Origin: Atopobiaceae bacterium
GTDB taxonomy: Bacteria > Actinomycetota > Coriobacteriia > Coriobacteriales > Atopobiaceae
DNA length: 64,000 nucleotides
NCBI GenBank assembly: GCA_022483015.1
Contig: JAKVOB010000001.1
Coordinates: forward strand, 1,016,902-1,080,901
Direction of reading: 5' to 3'
Positions 1-11,000 of this stretch are shown in pieces. Position 1 is the first letter of the stretch. Each line of letters begins with the position of its first letter. The position numbers and the translations under genes are program-made. The notes under the pieces were generated by a model, which was not told the DNA's origin, made no database searches, and worked only from the letters and a program-made list of their open reading frames with translations.

Positions 1-850
1 CGACCACCCCCACCCACTGCACGGCCCCTATGGGCTGCCCCAGCACGACCATCGAGATCAGGAGTCCCGCTGGAAGCTCCGCAGACGCCAGGACGGTCGA
101 TCGTGCCGGCAGGAGGTGGGGTGTCCCCAGCCCGTAGAGCAGCACGGGCAGGAACACGCCGAAGAGGCCCACCACGACGGCGTAGGGAAGGATTCCCTGC
201 ACGAGCACGCCCGACGTGAAGTACAGCGGGCACACCAGCAGCGACATCAGCCCCGTCCCCAGGCAGACGATGAGGCCGCGCTGCTCGTCGGAACAGTCGG
301 GCCTGACCCTTCCCGAGAGCGTGACGAACATGGCGCAGCTTACTGCGGCGAGAAGGGCGCACGCGATGCCGCGCGGATCATAGCCGGCAAGGCCCGTCTG
401 GTAGATCCCGCTCGCGAACACCGTACCCACCAGGATGACGGCGGCCGAGGCGACCTCGAAGACGGTGGGCCTGCGGTGCGTGATGACCACCTGGATGGGG
501 ATGCCGATCCAGGTGAACTGGAACAGCAAGGTGATGGCCACCGGGACGGGAAGCAGCGACATGGCGTAGCAGTACAGGATTGATGTCACGCAGGTGAGCG
601 CCCCGACTCCTACGAGCTCGAGGGTCATCTTGGTCCCGAGACGACTCCACCTGTGCCCGAAGGCGTGCCCCACCACCACCGCGATCGCGAAGAAGGCCGC
701 GGCGAACCAGGCCTGGCTGGCTACGACCTGGTTCCACGTGAAGCCAGCCGCGTACGAGAGCTTGTACGAGGTCGCCATCACCCCGTAGCTCGCCCCGCCG
801 AGGAAGACCTCGACCGAGGCGATGCCCTGCTGTGCCCGTTCGTCTCTCAT
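1..850 (-). CDS. EamA/DMT-family transporter, cut by left edge
   Basis: An open frame runs leftward from ATG at 850 to the edge without a stop (283 codons seen). It encodes a very hydrophobic protein with about nine membrane-spanning segments, the spacing expected of the ten-TM drug/metabolite transporter (EamA/RhaT) fold. The internal segment reading SLLPVPVAITLLFQFTW is typical of the first EamA half, and a second half follows after residue 140. The start has a GAGAGGAA ribosome site eight bases upstream that overlaps the end of the FtsX-type permease gene 14 bp away, so it is the third gene of a leftward operon with the GAF-ABC ATPase and that permease. Substrate cannot be told. The C-terminus is missing because of the window edge, not because of a mutation. 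Confidence 0.85.
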   Translation of the reverse strand, partial: MRDERAQQGIASVEVFLGGASYGVMATSYKLSYAAGFTWNQVVASQAWFAAAFFAIAVVVGHAFGHRWSRLGTKMTLELVGVGALTCVTSILYCYAMSLLPVPVAITLLFQFTWIGIPIQVVITHRRPTVFEVASAAVILVGTVFASGIYQTGLAGYDPRGIACALLAAVSCAMFVTLSGRVRPDCSDEQRGLIVCLGTGLMSLLVCPLYFTSGVLVQGILPYAVVVGLFGVFLPVLLYGLGTPHLLPARSTVLASAELPAGLLISMVVLGQPIGAVQWVGVV

Positions 851-864
851 GGGACCAGTTCCTC

Positions 865-3800
865 TCACATCTTGTTGATGTCGGTGAGGCGCATGCGCGG
901 GATGCGCCTGAGCGCGATCAGGTTGACCACCACTGCCAGTATGAAGGTGGTGAGGGCCGCCACGCCGATGGCCATCAGATTGGGCGTGTGGATGAACAGG
1001 TTCGTGTCGGTCTCGGCGGACAGCAGCGTGAGGTAGCCCATGAGCATGCCGACGACGATGCCGATGGCGGTGCCTACGATGGTGAGCGCGATGTTGTCGC
1101 GGTAGATGTAGCGCTTGGCGTCGCGTACCGAGAAGCCGTTGATCATGAGGACGATGAGGTCGCGCCGCTTCTCCTCGATGAACATGGTCGTGAGGTTCAG
1201 GAGCACGACCAGGGCCATCACGACCGAGAGGCCGAAGAAGACGACGACCATCGTCATGCTGAGCGACTGGTACTGCTTGAACGTCGCCATGTTGGACGCA
1301 TGCTCGTCGACGTACGAGAAGAACCCGTCGATGTTCTCGAGCTTGGATATGAGCGCGTCCTGGTCGGTCCCGCCGAGGCTCACGAAGACGGAGTTGGGCT
1401 CGAACGTCGTGCCGAAGGCCTGCTCGTAGTAGTCCTTGGACATCACGACCTCGTTGTGGACGAGGTAGTACTCGAAGACCCCCGCTATGGACAGCTCCCG
1501 CTTGGTGCCTGACAGGTCGCGGACGACGATGGTGTCGCCGGCCTTGACCCCCTCGCGAGCGGCATAGGCCGAGCTTACCCATACGCCGTTCGACCTCAGT
1601 TGCCTCTCCTGCCCGTCGCTCGCGTCGATCAGGTGGAACATCCCCGAGAAGCCCTCGGAGTCGGCGGGTACGTCGAGGGTCGTCACCTTGGTCTTGCCGC
1701 TGGGGGCCAGGACCGAGAGGTAGGAGTGCAGCACGCTCACCCCTGAGGCGCCCGTGTCGTCGATGGCACCCTCCACACGCTCGCGTGCCCCCGCGTCCGA
1801 CGAGGAGAGCTTGACGTAGGAGTCGTAGTCGTAGATGGCGTCGTACTGTCGGGCGAAGGAGTCGTTGACGTTGCCGTACAGGGTCATGGCCATGGTCACC
1901 AGGACCGTGCAGCCGGCCACGCCGATGAGGGTGGAGGACACGCGGAGCTTGTCGTTCAGGAAGTTGCTGACGATCGACTGCGAGTACAGGGGCATCCGCT
2001 TCCAGACGGTCCAGCCCTCGAAGAAGCGCGTCCTCGCCTTGGGAGGTTCCTCTCCCTTGAGGAGGTCGACCGCCTGCTTCCTCAGGAGCCTGTGGCAGGC
2101 GAGCCAGGTGGTGAGGCCCATGAGGAGGACCTCGAGGAGGCCCACCGCCAACGTGTCGACAGGGGAGAGGTAGCGGGAGACGGACGAGAAGTCGAAGTTG
2201 TTCGTGATGACGCTCGAGAAGATCCCCTCGACCACGAGGACGGCCATCAGCACGGCCAGGACCATCCCTGCCAGGACGGCGATCGTCGTGTACAGGAGGA
2301 AGCCCTGGGTGATCTCGCGACCTCGGAAGCCCAGGGCCTTCTTGGTCCCGATGCTGACCACCTGCTCGCGTACGATGCGCGAGACGGCCGTGTAGCACAC
2401 GAGGAGTCCCACCAAGAAGAACACGAAGGCCATCGAGACGCGCAGGCTGCTGAGCGAGGTGATGAACTCCCTCACGCCTACTACGCCCGTGATGGAACGG
2501 CGCCCCATGACGATCCAGTCGCCCTTGGACATCGAGTCATAGGAGGCCTGGCTGTCGGCGAGCCGCTCCCGTGCGGATGCGAGCTTGTCCTTTGACTCCT
2601 GCAGGGTGACCTTGCCCTGCTCGAGGGCATCCTTGGACTCCTGTAGCGTGACCTTGCCCTGTGCGAGCGCGTCCTTTGCCTGCTGGAGCTCGACCTTGCC
2701 CTGTGCGAGCGCGTCCTTGGCAGCCTGGACCTTGGCTTTGCCGTCGGCGAGCTGTTGGCGTGCGTCGGCGAGTCGCTGGACGCCCTGGGCGAGCTCGGAC
2801 TCCTTCTGGTCGAGGGCCGCACGTCCCGCGTCGTAGGCATCCCGGGAGCTTGCGAGCGTCGTGCCTGCCTCGCGGTAGGTGCGGTAGTCGTCGATCTCGG
2901 CCTGGGCCTGGTCGACGTATTCGAGGAGGTCGCCTTCGGGGATGCCGACGTCCCGCGCCGCCTGGGCGAGGTCTACGCCCAGGTCCGTGACCTCGTCAAG
3001 CATCTCACGCAGGCTGTCTGCGATCTGGTCGACGCTCTCCGTGCCGCCGAACCCGTTGTCGTGGATCTCGGTGGCGGCCGCCTTGAGGCCGTCCTCGAGA
3101 GTACCGGTGGCGGCGTCGTAGGCGCTCTGGCCCTCGTCGAGCTGGGACTTTGCTTCGGCAAGCTGACCTTCCGCGGCGTCCACCTGTGCCTGTCCGTCGT
3201 CCACCTGCGCCTGGCTGCTCTCTATCTGCTCTTGCGCGTCTGCCAGCTGCGCCTCGCTCTCGTCGATGGTTGCCTGTCCGTCCACGAGCCTCTGCTCGCT
3301 CTCGTCGATGGTGGCCTGCCCGTCCACGAGCCTCTGCTCGGCGTCGTCGATGGCGGCCTGTCCGTCCACGAGCTGCTGCTCCCCGTCGTCCACCTGACCC
3401 TGGGCATCGTCTATCTGCTGCTGTGCGTCATCGAGCTTGGCCTGCGACTGTTCACGGATGCTGTCATAGCGGGCCTGCGAGAGGGCCGTGCCCTTCTCGG
3501 CAAGCCGGTCCGAGATCGTGTCCGAGGTGCTCGCGTAGGAGTCGCCCAAGGTGGGGAGGCTGTCGAGGCTCGAGCACCGAACGTAGGCGTCGGTGAAGCA
3601 GCCGTCATAGGCGGTGTCGTCGAAGGCGGTGCCAGCCGTCACGAGGTAGCAGTCGGCCGTGCCCTCGTAGAGGTTGGTCATGCCCCTGGTGGTCGAGTAC
3701 CTCATGAGGTAGTCGGGGCGCGTGACGAGGGCCGTGACCGTGAAGGTGCGGCAGGTGAGGTAGGTCATGCCGTCGTCGTCGGTCGCGCCGTCGGGGTCGA

Positions 3801-4248
3801 GGCTGATCGTGTCGCCGACCGAGACGCCCTGCTTCTCGGCGAAGAGCGAGTCGACGGCCACCTGGTCGGCCTGTGTGGGCATGGTTCCCTCGACGCATCT
3901 CGCGAGGTTGGTCCTGGAGGTGTCCGACATGATCCTGGCCACATGACCCTGGTCGTTCATGCTGAACGTGGCGAAGGCCACGCGAGCGCCCTCCACGTCG
4001 CTCACGCCCTCCATCTGCGAGATGCTCGTCAGGTCATCCTGCGTGATGCCATAGGAGTAGGAGATGTCGTAGTCGCAGAGGGCCTGCTCCGCGTAGTCCT
4101 TCTCGGCTGACGTCTCGACCACCTTGCTGGTCCAGGTGAGCCCTAGGAACAGGGTGGCTCCCAAGGCCACGAACATGACGATCGAGAAGAAGGGCACCCG
4201 CGTCGCGCGGATGGTGGCGAGCAGGTCTATGAGCTGGGTCCTCTTCAC
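865..4248 (-). CDS. FtsX-like ABC transporter permease with long periplasm-side coiled coil
   Basis: A 1127-residue permease of the MacB/FtsX type. An N-terminal membrane segment (about 18-40) is followed by an extracytoplasmic region, then a long helical coiled coil at about 260-575 built of Asp/Gln-rich heptads and 14-residue repeats. A first FtsX block with four membrane segments spans about 600-800. A second extracytoplasmic domain and a final FtsX block with three segments (about 995-1120) close the protein. The GTG start at 4248 lies 6 bp after the stop of the GAF-ABC ATPase, so the two should form one transporter. The double FtsX layout and coiled coil fit type VII ABC (mechanotransmission or lipoprotein/peptide export) systems rather than importers. 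What it moves or signals is unknown. Confidence 0.9.
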   Translation of the reverse strand: MKRTQLIDLLATIRATRVPFFSIVMFVALGATLFLGLTWTSKVVETSAEKDYAEQALCDYDISYSYGITQDDLTSISQMEGVSDVEGARVAFATFSMNDQGHVARIMSDTSRTNLARCVEGTMPTQADQVAVDSLFAEKQGVSVGDTISLDPDGATDDDGMTYLTCRTFTVTALVTRPDYLMRYSTTRGMTNLYEGTADCYLVTAGTAFDDTAYDGCFTDAYVRCSSLDSLPTLGDSYASTSDTISDRLAEKGTALSQARYDSIREQSQAKLDDAQQQIDDAQGQVDDGEQQLVDGQAAIDDAEQRLVDGQATIDESEQRLVDGQATIDESEAQLADAQEQIESSQAQVDDGQAQVDAAEGQLAEAKSQLDEGQSAYDAATGTLEDGLKAAATEIHDNGFGGTESVDQIADSLREMLDEVTDLGVDLAQAARDVGIPEGDLLEYVDQAQAEIDDYRTYREAGTTLASSRDAYDAGRAALDQKESELAQGVQRLADARQQLADGKAKVQAAKDALAQGKVELQQAKDALAQGKVTLQESKDALEQGKVTLQESKDKLASARERLADSQASYDSMSKGDWIVMGRRSITGVVGVREFITSLSSLRVSMAFVFFLVGLLVCYTAVSRIVREQVVSIGTKKALGFRGREITQGFLLYTTIAVLAGMVLAVLMAVLVVEGIFSSVITNNFDFSSVSRYLSPVDTLAVGLLEVLLMGLTTWLACHRLLRKQAVDLLKGEEPPKARTRFFEGWTVWKRMPLYSQSIVSNFLNDKLRVSSTLIGVAGCTVLVTMAMTLYGNVNDSFARQYDAIYDYDSYVKLSSSDAGARERVEGAIDDTGASGVSVLHSYLSVLAPSGKTKVTTLDVPADSEGFSGMFHLIDASDGQERQLRSNGVWVSSAYAAREGVKAGDTIVVRDLSGTKRELSIAGVFEYYLVHNEVVMSKDYYEQAFGTTFEPNSVFVSLGGTDQDALISKLENIDGFFSYVDEHASNMATFKQYQSLSMTMVVVFFGLSVVMALVVLLNLTTMFIEEKRRDLIVLMINGFSVRDAKRYIYRDNIALTIVGTAIGIVVGMLMGYLTLLSAETDTNLFIHTPNLMAIGVAALTTFILAVVVNLIALRRIPRMRLTDINKM
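2580..2726 (-). repeat. 42-bp tandem repeats in the FtsX coiled coil (second block)
   Basis: About three and a half units of 42 bp encode 14-residue helical repeats of the form DALxQGKVxLQESK. The units are in frame and differ by a few bases, so copy number could change without a frameshift. Confidence 0.75.
3250..3384 (-). repeat. 42-bp tandem repeats in the FtsX coiled coil (first block)
   Basis: Three near-identical 42-bp units encode the 14-residue heptad pair QRLVDGQATIDESE and variants. The DNA identity between units is high enough to suggest recent slippage or unequal crossover. Confidence 0.8.
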
Positions 4249-4254
4249 GGGGAC

Positions 4255-5475
4255 CTACCAGACCAGGTCTGTCGCGTGGGCGGGGCGGCGGTTCACGACC
4301 ACCTCGTACATGCGGCCGTCGCGCATCCTGACCACGCGGTCGGCCATGCGGGTGATCTCCTCGTTATGGGTGACCATGACCAGCGTCGCCCCGTCACGCA
4401 CGACCTTCTCCAACAGCGAGAGGACCTCGATGCTCGTGGCGTAGTCGAGGGCCGCGGTAGGCTCGTCGGCGAGGATGACCTTGGGGTTCTTCACCAGGGC
4501 GCGCGCCACCGAGACACGCTGCTGCTGGCCGCCTGACAGCTGCGAGGGGTAGCTCGTCTTGCGGTCGCCCAGGCCCACGATCTCGAGGGCCTCGTCGGAG
4601 TCGAGCGGGTCGTCGACCAGCTCGCCGATGAGCCGGAGGTTCTGGGAGGCGGTGAGGTTGGGCATGAGGTTGTATGACTGGAAGATGAAGCCGATGTAGT
4701 CGCGCCTGAGCTCGGTGAGCTCGGCGCGGCTGGCCGTGGAGTAGTCCCTGCCCATGAAGGTGAAGCTACCCGAGCTGGCCTCATCCATGCCACCGACGAT
4801 GTTCAGGAGGGTCGACTTCCCACAGCCCGACTCGCCCAGGAGCACGAGCAGCTCCCCCTCGTACACGTCGAGGTTGACCCCCTTCAGCACCTTGGTGACG
4901 ATGGAGCCGTTGGTGAAGTCGCGCGTGATGTCGCGCAGGCTCATGATGGTCGTGCCTGGCGTCCAAGGCCGTAGGGTCAGGTCGCTCTCATCCAGGGCGA
5001 TGGCCGCCATCATGGCCATGATCTCGCAGGTGTCGGCGTCCTCGTCCGAGAAGGGCCCTCCGTCGGAGCGGTTGATGAACTCGAGGCAGCCGAGCGTCTC
5101 GTGGCTGTTCGAGACGGGCACGCAGACGAGCGAGGTGATGTCGACGTCGGGGAGGCCCACGTCATCTGCCGGCAGGTCACAGGCCTTGAAGTCGAGGAGG
5201 CGCTCCGAGGCCCCGCTCGTGAACGTGCGACCCACGATGCCCTCGCCCGGGCGATGGGTCACGGCCGTGAGGTCATGGGGGCATATCCAGTAGTAGGGAT
5301 GGAGTTGGCCGTCACCGTCGCGGTCGAGGTACCACAGCACCGCCATGGACGCGCCACATTGCTCGATGATGATCTTGAGGCCGGCGCGCACGGCCTCGTC
5401 GAGGGTCGTGGCGTTCGCGATCGCAAGCTGCACCTGGCCGATCGCCTTGTAGTGTCGGATGGCAGACTGGTCCAT
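4255..5475 (-). CDS. GAF domain fused to an ABC transporter ATPase (LolD/MacB type)
   Basis: A 406-residue cytoplasmic protein. Residues about 10-165 form a GAF-like sensor domain ([13 protein letters not shown], the [10 protein letters not shown] turn, and a C-terminal CLEFINR strand). Residues about 178-390 are an ABC ATPase with Walker [11 protein letters not shown]-loop FQSYNL, signature [15 protein letters not shown], Walker [13 protein letters not shown] and H-loop THN. The ATPase half is of the class that pairs with FtsX-type permeases, and the permease gene starts 6 bp downstream. ATG at 5475 is chosen over an in-frame ATG at 5526 because it has an AAGG site at proper distance and begins the folded part. 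The fusion suggests that ATPase activity or assembly responds to a small ligand or redox/nitric-oxide-type signal read by GAF. That is inference. Confidence 0.88.
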   Translation of the reverse strand: MDQSAIRHYKAIGQVQLAIANATTLDEAVRAGLKIIIEQCGASMAVLWYLDRDGDGQLHPYYWICPHDLTAVTHRPGEGIVGRTFTSGASERLLDFKACDLPADDVGLPDVDITSLVCVPVSNSHETLGCLEFINRSDGGPFSDEDADTCEIMAMMAAIALDESDLTLRPWTPGTTIMSLRDITRDFTNGSIVTKVLKGVNLDVYEGELLVLLGESGCGKSTLLNIVGGMDEASSGSFTFMGRDYSTASRAELTELRRDYIGFIFQSYNLMPNLTASQNLRLIGELVDDPLDSDEALEIVGLGDRKTSYPSQLSGGQQQRVSVARALVKNPKVILADEPTAALDYATSIEVLSLLEKVVRDGATLVMVTHNEEITRMADRVVRMRDGRMYEVVVNRRPAHATDLVW

Positions 5476-5645
5476 GGGTCCCGCCTTCGTTCGAGGGCGC
5501 CGCGATGTCGGACTTGCCCACATCATACCCAGCGGTGTCGAAGAACTGGCTCCCTACGTGCGTCTTTACCGGCTAACGGTGGCACACGTGCGGAGGACGG
5601 GGGTCGGATGGGCGTCTGTGGCCATGCGGTGGGGCAGCCCGTCAG

Positions 5646-7856
5646 TCAGCGGGTCCTTCTCGCCAGCGTCGAGCCCATGAGGCAGAGCGTGCCGAGAAGC
5701 ACCATGGCCGTCGCGACGCCACTGTCTGTGCCATCGTCCGTGTCGGGCAAGGCCCTCGCCCAGGACGAGGGGGTCGTCGTCGCCTCGCCCGGGGTGTCTG
5801 CGGTGGCCGGTGTCGTGGGCGTCGCTGGTGTCGTGGGCGTCGCCGGTGTCGAGGGCGAGCTCGGGGTGGACGGGACCCACTCCTGGTAGACCACGTCCGA
5901 GCCTTCCGCCACGGCCTCCGCCGTGACTGCCGGCATGCTCACCGTGAGCACGGTCCCCGCCGTGAGCGGTATCGAGGCGAGCGTCTCCGTGCGCGTGAAG
6001 GTGTCGCTCTGGTATGAGAACTCGCGGATCGTCGGCGTCACGTCGACGTCGGAGGCGCTCGTTATGCTCACGTCGTAGGTCGTTCCGAGTGGCAGGTAGA
6101 CCACGACCTTCCCATCGCTCAGGCGCGCATGGATGGTGGGGTCGCTCCTCGTGAGGATGGTGGCATCCTCGAGCGTCGCCACCACGTCGCCGGTCTCGGT
6201 ATCGGTCACGGTGATGTTCAGGGCCGACCCGTCAGCCGGCACGTCGAGGACGAGCTGGCGGTAGCCTGCCGCCTGCGTCGCGGTGGGGGCCTGGGGATTC
6301 GCGAAGGCACCACCCTCGGCCCGAAGGAATGCCAGGTAGGTCTGGTAGCTGTGGGCGTTATAGATGCCCGAGAAGTTGCCGACGAGCGTGCCGACGTTGG
6401 GGAGGCCCTGGAAGTAGTCGGAGAAGGCCAGACCCAACACGGCGGTCTGGACGCTGCTCGTCGACTCATCGAGCTTCGTCGCGTCCGCCACGATGCCGGC
6501 ATCGCCCACGGCCTGCTTCACCACCTTGCCTAGGTTGAAGAGCAGTCCCGTGTAGTCGCCTGCGTCTATGTAAGGCTTTGCCGATGCAGTCACGGACTCG
6601 ACCAATGCCGACTTCTGGGTGGGCGTCGCGCCATAGTAGAGGCCCATCAGATAGGTCAGCGCGTCCTGCACGGACGGGTCGAACAAAGTCGTTGTGGCGT
6701 AGAGCTCTCGGGAGAGGTTCTTCGCCAGGAAGCTCGCGAGGACCGACGTGAACTCCCCCTGCGTCTTGACGGCGGAGGCTGGGTCATCCACGAGCGAGCT
6801 GCCATCCAGCTTCTTTGCCATGAAGTCGTCTACCAGGTACTGGGCGTCGGGCGAGATGGCGGCCAGCTGGGCCAGCATGTCATCGCGCCTCTGGGCGTAG
6901 CCTGTGTCCGCCGCGTCAGGAAGCACGTGGTCCGTGCCATAGCGGGTGAAGTCCCAGCCGGTGTCGCTCGGGGGGATGCTGGTGATGAGGTCGGCGGGGA
7001 GGACCACGTTGTGGATGTTGTCATAGAGGGCCGCGTCAGCCTCGGTGTCGACGGTCGTCCTGGGTGTGGCGAAGAGGTAGGCATAGATGTCGGCGAAGGG
7101 GCTCGACTCCTGCGCGCCGAGGCGTGCGGCCGCGAGGTCGGCGATGGCTGCGCCGCGGGAGTAGCCACAGAGCCAGAGCTTGGCGTTTCCTGTCACATGG
7201 GCTTGCATGTACTCGTCGAGGGCGCTGACGAGCTTTGCTGCCGCCGTGGTGAAGCCGGCATGGTCGCCGACGTCACCTGTCATGACGTTGTTCAGCCACT
7301 CCATGCCGTAGCCCTCGCCGCGCACGCTCACGACCACGAGCGTGTATGGGCCATCTGCGCCCGTGACCTGCTTGCTTGCGATGACGAAGCCCACCGAGTC
7401 GGCGGTGGGCACGGAATCCAGGTCATGGCTCTCGACGTCGGTGAAGCCCGTCTCGTCCAGAAGGGCTTGTACGTTGCAGTCTGCGTCGGCATAGGTGGTC
7501 AGGTCCGTCCTCGAGGCGGGCAGGGTGGCCATGGACAGGCAGAGGGACATATCGGCGAGTTGGGCGTCGAACGTGGACGCGGGCGAGTCGAAGTAGGTGT
7601 CGCTGTAGCGGTAGAATGCGGCGACGTCGCTGGTCGCGGAGGTCGTCGTGGTGTAGTCAGGTGAGAGGAACACCCCTTGTATGGTGTCGTCCGTCTGGGC
7701 GAGCGCCGAGGTCGGCAGGAGGCAGACAAGCGACAGCGCCATCAGCATGCCTGCGATGAGGCAGGGAAGCGCGCGGACGATGGCGGGACTCCTGGAGGAA
7801 TCACCCGAGCGGGTCGTCGGGTGTACGGGGATGGCACGCAGCGTGAGGCCAGCCAT
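5646..7856 (-). CDS. Secreted lipase-like alpha/beta hydrolase with sortase-type anchor
   Basis: A 736-residue exported protein. The N-terminus has a basic stretch and a hydrophobic core ending in a TSALA-Q signal-peptidase-like site near residue 53. The catalytic domain carries the nucleophile elbow GYSRGAA with Ser233, preceded by a beta strand (KLWLC), as in class 3 lipases and related DUF2974-type hydrolases. Later parts (about 540-640) look like beta-sandwich repeats. A Pro/Thr linker (about 660-700) leads to a C-terminal sorting signal: LPDTD, a hydrophobic stretch and an RRTR tail. LPDTD is a variant of LPXTG, so cell-wall attachment is likely but depends on a matching sortase outside this window. 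Substrate (lipid, ester or peptide) is not determinable. Confidence 0.75.
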   Translation of the reverse strand: MAGLTLRAIPVHPTTRSGDSSRSPAIVRALPCLIAGMLMALSLVCLLPTSALAQTDDTIQGVFLSPDYTTTTSATSDVAAFYRYSDTYFDSPASTFDAQLADMSLCLSMATLPASRTDLTTYADADCNVQALLDETGFTDVESHDLDSVPTADSVGFVIASKQVTGADGPYTLVVVSVRGEGYGMEWLNNVMTGDVGDHAGFTTAAAKLVSALDEYMQAHVTGNAKLWLCGYSRGAAIADLAAARLGAQESSPFADIYAYLFATPRTTVDTEADAALYDNIHNVVLPADLITSIPPSDTGWDFTRYGTDHVLPDAADTGYAQRRDDMLAQLAAISPDAQYLVDDFMAKKLDGSSLVDDPASAVKTQGEFTSVLASFLAKNLSRELYATTTLFDPSVQDALTYLMGLYYGATPTQKSALVESVTASAKPYIDAGDYTGLLFNLGKVVKQAVGDAGIVADATKLDESTSSVQTAVLGLAFSDYFQGLPNVGTLVGNFSGIYNAHSYQTYLAFLRAEGGAFANPQAPTATQAAGYRQLVLDVPADGSALNITVTDTETGDVVATLEDATILTRSDPTIHARLSDGKVVVYLPLGTTYDVSITSASDVDVTPTIREFSYQSDTFTRTETLASIPLTAGTVLTVSMPAVTAEAVAEGSDVVYQEWVPSTPSSPSTPATPTTPATPTTPATADTPGEATTTPSSWARALPDTDDGTDSGVATAMVLLGTLCLMGSTLARRTR

Positions 7857-8062
7857 GGTGAGGTCCGATCTTCTCGAGGAGCACCTGGCGGTTCATCAGA
7901 GGGAAGGACTTTGATATATGGCATCCTACTCTGGTCGGACCCTGGTTCAGTCGACTCTTCGGTGAGAGCGCTGGAAAAGGCCTTCGTGCCTCTCGTATGC
8001 CATCCGTTGAATGTATACTTTGCATACTGTTGGAGGGTCTATTCGTCCATCGGAGAGGCGTC

Positions 8063-11000
8063 TTGGAACAGGTATCCCGACATGGCACGGGACTCATAGG
8101 GAGCAGGGCCATCCTGCGCCTCATGACATGCCTGGTGTTGTGTGCCTGCGTCGCGGTCGCCCCGAGGGTTGCTCATGCCGCTGCCACCGGGTCTGGTGAC
8201 GTCTTCTATATGAGCGGCAGCACCGATGGCGGGGGCGAGGCCACCGGGTCATCCGTAACGATGACCACCTGGCTGTCCTCTATCGACCAATACAGCAACG
8301 CTGCCTACAACGGCATATTGGGCGGGTTCGCCCTGAAGGACGAGTGCACGCTCTCGGGGGCCACGCTCGACCCGGGCGGCACGGCCATGAACAAGTACTT
8401 CCGCACCTCGAGCACGGTGGCCGACCCGCAGATCCTCAACCTCACCAGCGCGTCCTCCATCACCACGGGCACCGCCGCCAACGTCACCACCTTCACCAAC
8501 ATGACCATCAACCTCACCGGGGCAAGTCACCTCGACTGTGCGGCAGCCGGCACCATGAGGTTCGTTGACTGCACCATCAACCTCAGCGATACCAGCTACC
8601 TCACCAACGCGGGCACCATGAGCTTCGACGGCTGCACCATCACCGTTGCCAAGGCCGCCTCCATCACCACCTCCGGCACCACGACGCTCACCGACTGTGC
8701 GCTCACCGGCACCACGGACCGGACGAGCGCGCTCTTCTCGGTCACCGGCGGTACCACCGAGGTGGCCGGAACCACCACCATCACGGGCATCACCAACACC
8801 AGCGGTGCGAGCGGGGGCAGCGTCTTCAACGTGAGCGCCGGCACGCTCAAGCTGGCAGGTGGAACCATCTCAGGCTGCAACATCGTGGCCCCCCAGGGCA
8901 TCAACGGCGGCGGGTCCGTTGCCTATGTCGGCAACGGTACCATCGAGCTGTCCGGCACCACCGTGAGCGGCTGTGGGAATACCACCAAAGAGCAGTACAC
9001 CTGCTGCCCGTTCGTAGTTGCTGGCAGCGGCACCATGAACATGACCGGTGGCTCCATCACCAACTGCAACGGCTCTCATGGTGGAGCTGTCGCCGTCATC
9101 GGGGCGACAAGCTCCCTCAACATGAGCGGCGGCTCGATCACGGGATGTGCCGCCTCCTACGATGGGGGCGCGCTCTTCGCGATGAACGCCAATGCCACCA
9201 TCAACATGAGTGGCGGGTCCATATCCGGGTGCACCGCGAAGCGTTCCGGCAGCGCCATCAGCGCTCGCGCGGATACCGTGGTGAACATCTCGGGTGGTTC
9301 CATCACCGGTAACAGGCTCAGCTCGACCGACGGCATGGGCGTCAGCATCGCGGCTGTCGCCGGCTTTGACGGAATCGGCACGGTGACCATCTCGGGCGGT
9401 CCCATGATCTCGGGAAACACGACCTATGCGGGTGCGGCGGCTGACGTGATGGCCTACTCCGCGACCTCCCTGAAGATCGGCGACCTGACTACCTCCGCCA
9501 ATGTGGGCATCACCTCGAGCACGCCGTCCTTGCTCGCGCAAGATGCCCAGTTCGCCGCTGCTTCGAGCGGCACGGCCAGCTCCACCACCAGCCTCGACAA
9601 GCTCTTCAATGACTCCACGTCGACGCTCATGGGCACTGCCGGCACTGGCTCGGCCGTCACATGGGGCACCTACGTCTGTCAGATCAGAGACGACGTCACG
9701 GGGACGGTCCTCGCCCGCTATGCCTCGCTTGCCGCCGCCTGTGCCGCTGTCGACGACAACCAGACCATCGAGATGCTCCAGGACGTCACGCAGACGGCAG
9801 GGATCACGCTTCCCGCCAAGACCTTCACCATCACGAGCATGGACTCCAGCGCCTCCAACACCATCAACCGTGGGTACACCGGTGGCAGCCTGTTCACGAC
9901 GGTCTCAGGCACGAAGCTCACGATGAAGGGCATCACCGTTGATGGCCAGAAGGACACGTACTCCTCCGACAAGCCTGGTGGCGTCCTCGCTGTCGCGTCT
10001 GGGAGCACCTTCGTCATGGGCTCCGGCTGCACCATACAGAGCTCCAAGGCATCCATCTCGGGTGGTGGTTCGACAGGCGCCGGCGCAGTCTACCTCTTAG
10101 GCACGATGGAGATGCATGATGGCGCCCTTGGTAAGGGGTGCACGACGACGAACAACTACGGTGGGTTCCTCTATCAGGAGCCCGGTTCCACGTTCACGGC
10201 CGACGGCGGTGAGCTGAATGGCAACTCGTCCGCGTCGTCGGGTGGGGCCATCATGCAAGCCACGGGTGGCGTCTGCACCACGACGCTTGGCGGCACCTTC
10301 TCGGCCACAGGCAACAGCTGCTTGGCAAACGGTGCGGTCATCCACGGTGGTGCTGCTGGAAGCGCCATCAACATCCAAGGTAGCGCCACGTTGAAGAACA
10401 ACACCTGTTCCAGCTCCAGCTGGTCCGGCGGAGCGGTCTTTGCCTATAATGCGACGGTCAACATACAGGATTCGCCGACGATCACGGGTAACACCAACAC
10501 CGATACCGACGACGCAAGCGTGACGACCAGGAACGTCGCCCTTACGGGAGGCAACGGCAAGCTCGTCGTCACTGGCAACCTCACAGGTGGTGAGGTGGGC
10601 ATCTATTCTGGCAACTATAAGGCCGGCACCGTCTTCGGTTCCACGAGCTCTGACCCGGCCACGGCCTACTCAGGGTTGGAACGCTTCACCGACGACCGCG
10701 ATGCGACCCTCTATGGTGTCGCTGGCTCTGCCGCGAACGTGATATGGGGCACCACAGGCCCTCTCAGGGTCTACAAACATGTGAGTGGGACCTACGCGGA
10801 CATGACCAAGTCCTTCTCGTTCACGGGGACGATGACCAAGGCGTCGGCCAGTGCAGTCACGAGCTTCGTGGCCACGGTCTGCGATGCGGATGGGAACGCG
10901 ACCGGCACCACGGTGACGTTCACGTCAGGTACGCCCGCGAGCTTCTCGCTATCGGATGGTCAATACCTCGACCTCACCGATGTGCTCACGGGTACGACGT

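Noticed and set aside
2755-4110. Long open frames opposite the FtsX gene (and similar long frames opposite metE, the glycyl radical enzyme and fumC)
   Set aside because: They arise from GC-rich codon use on the other strand; the products are Arg/Gly/Val/Leu-rich and have no domains or ribosome sites.
8500-10700. Regular ACC/GGC short repeats resembling a CRISPR-like or tandem array
   Set aside because: They follow the coding frame of a secreted beta-helix protein, with varied unit lengths and no uniform spacers.
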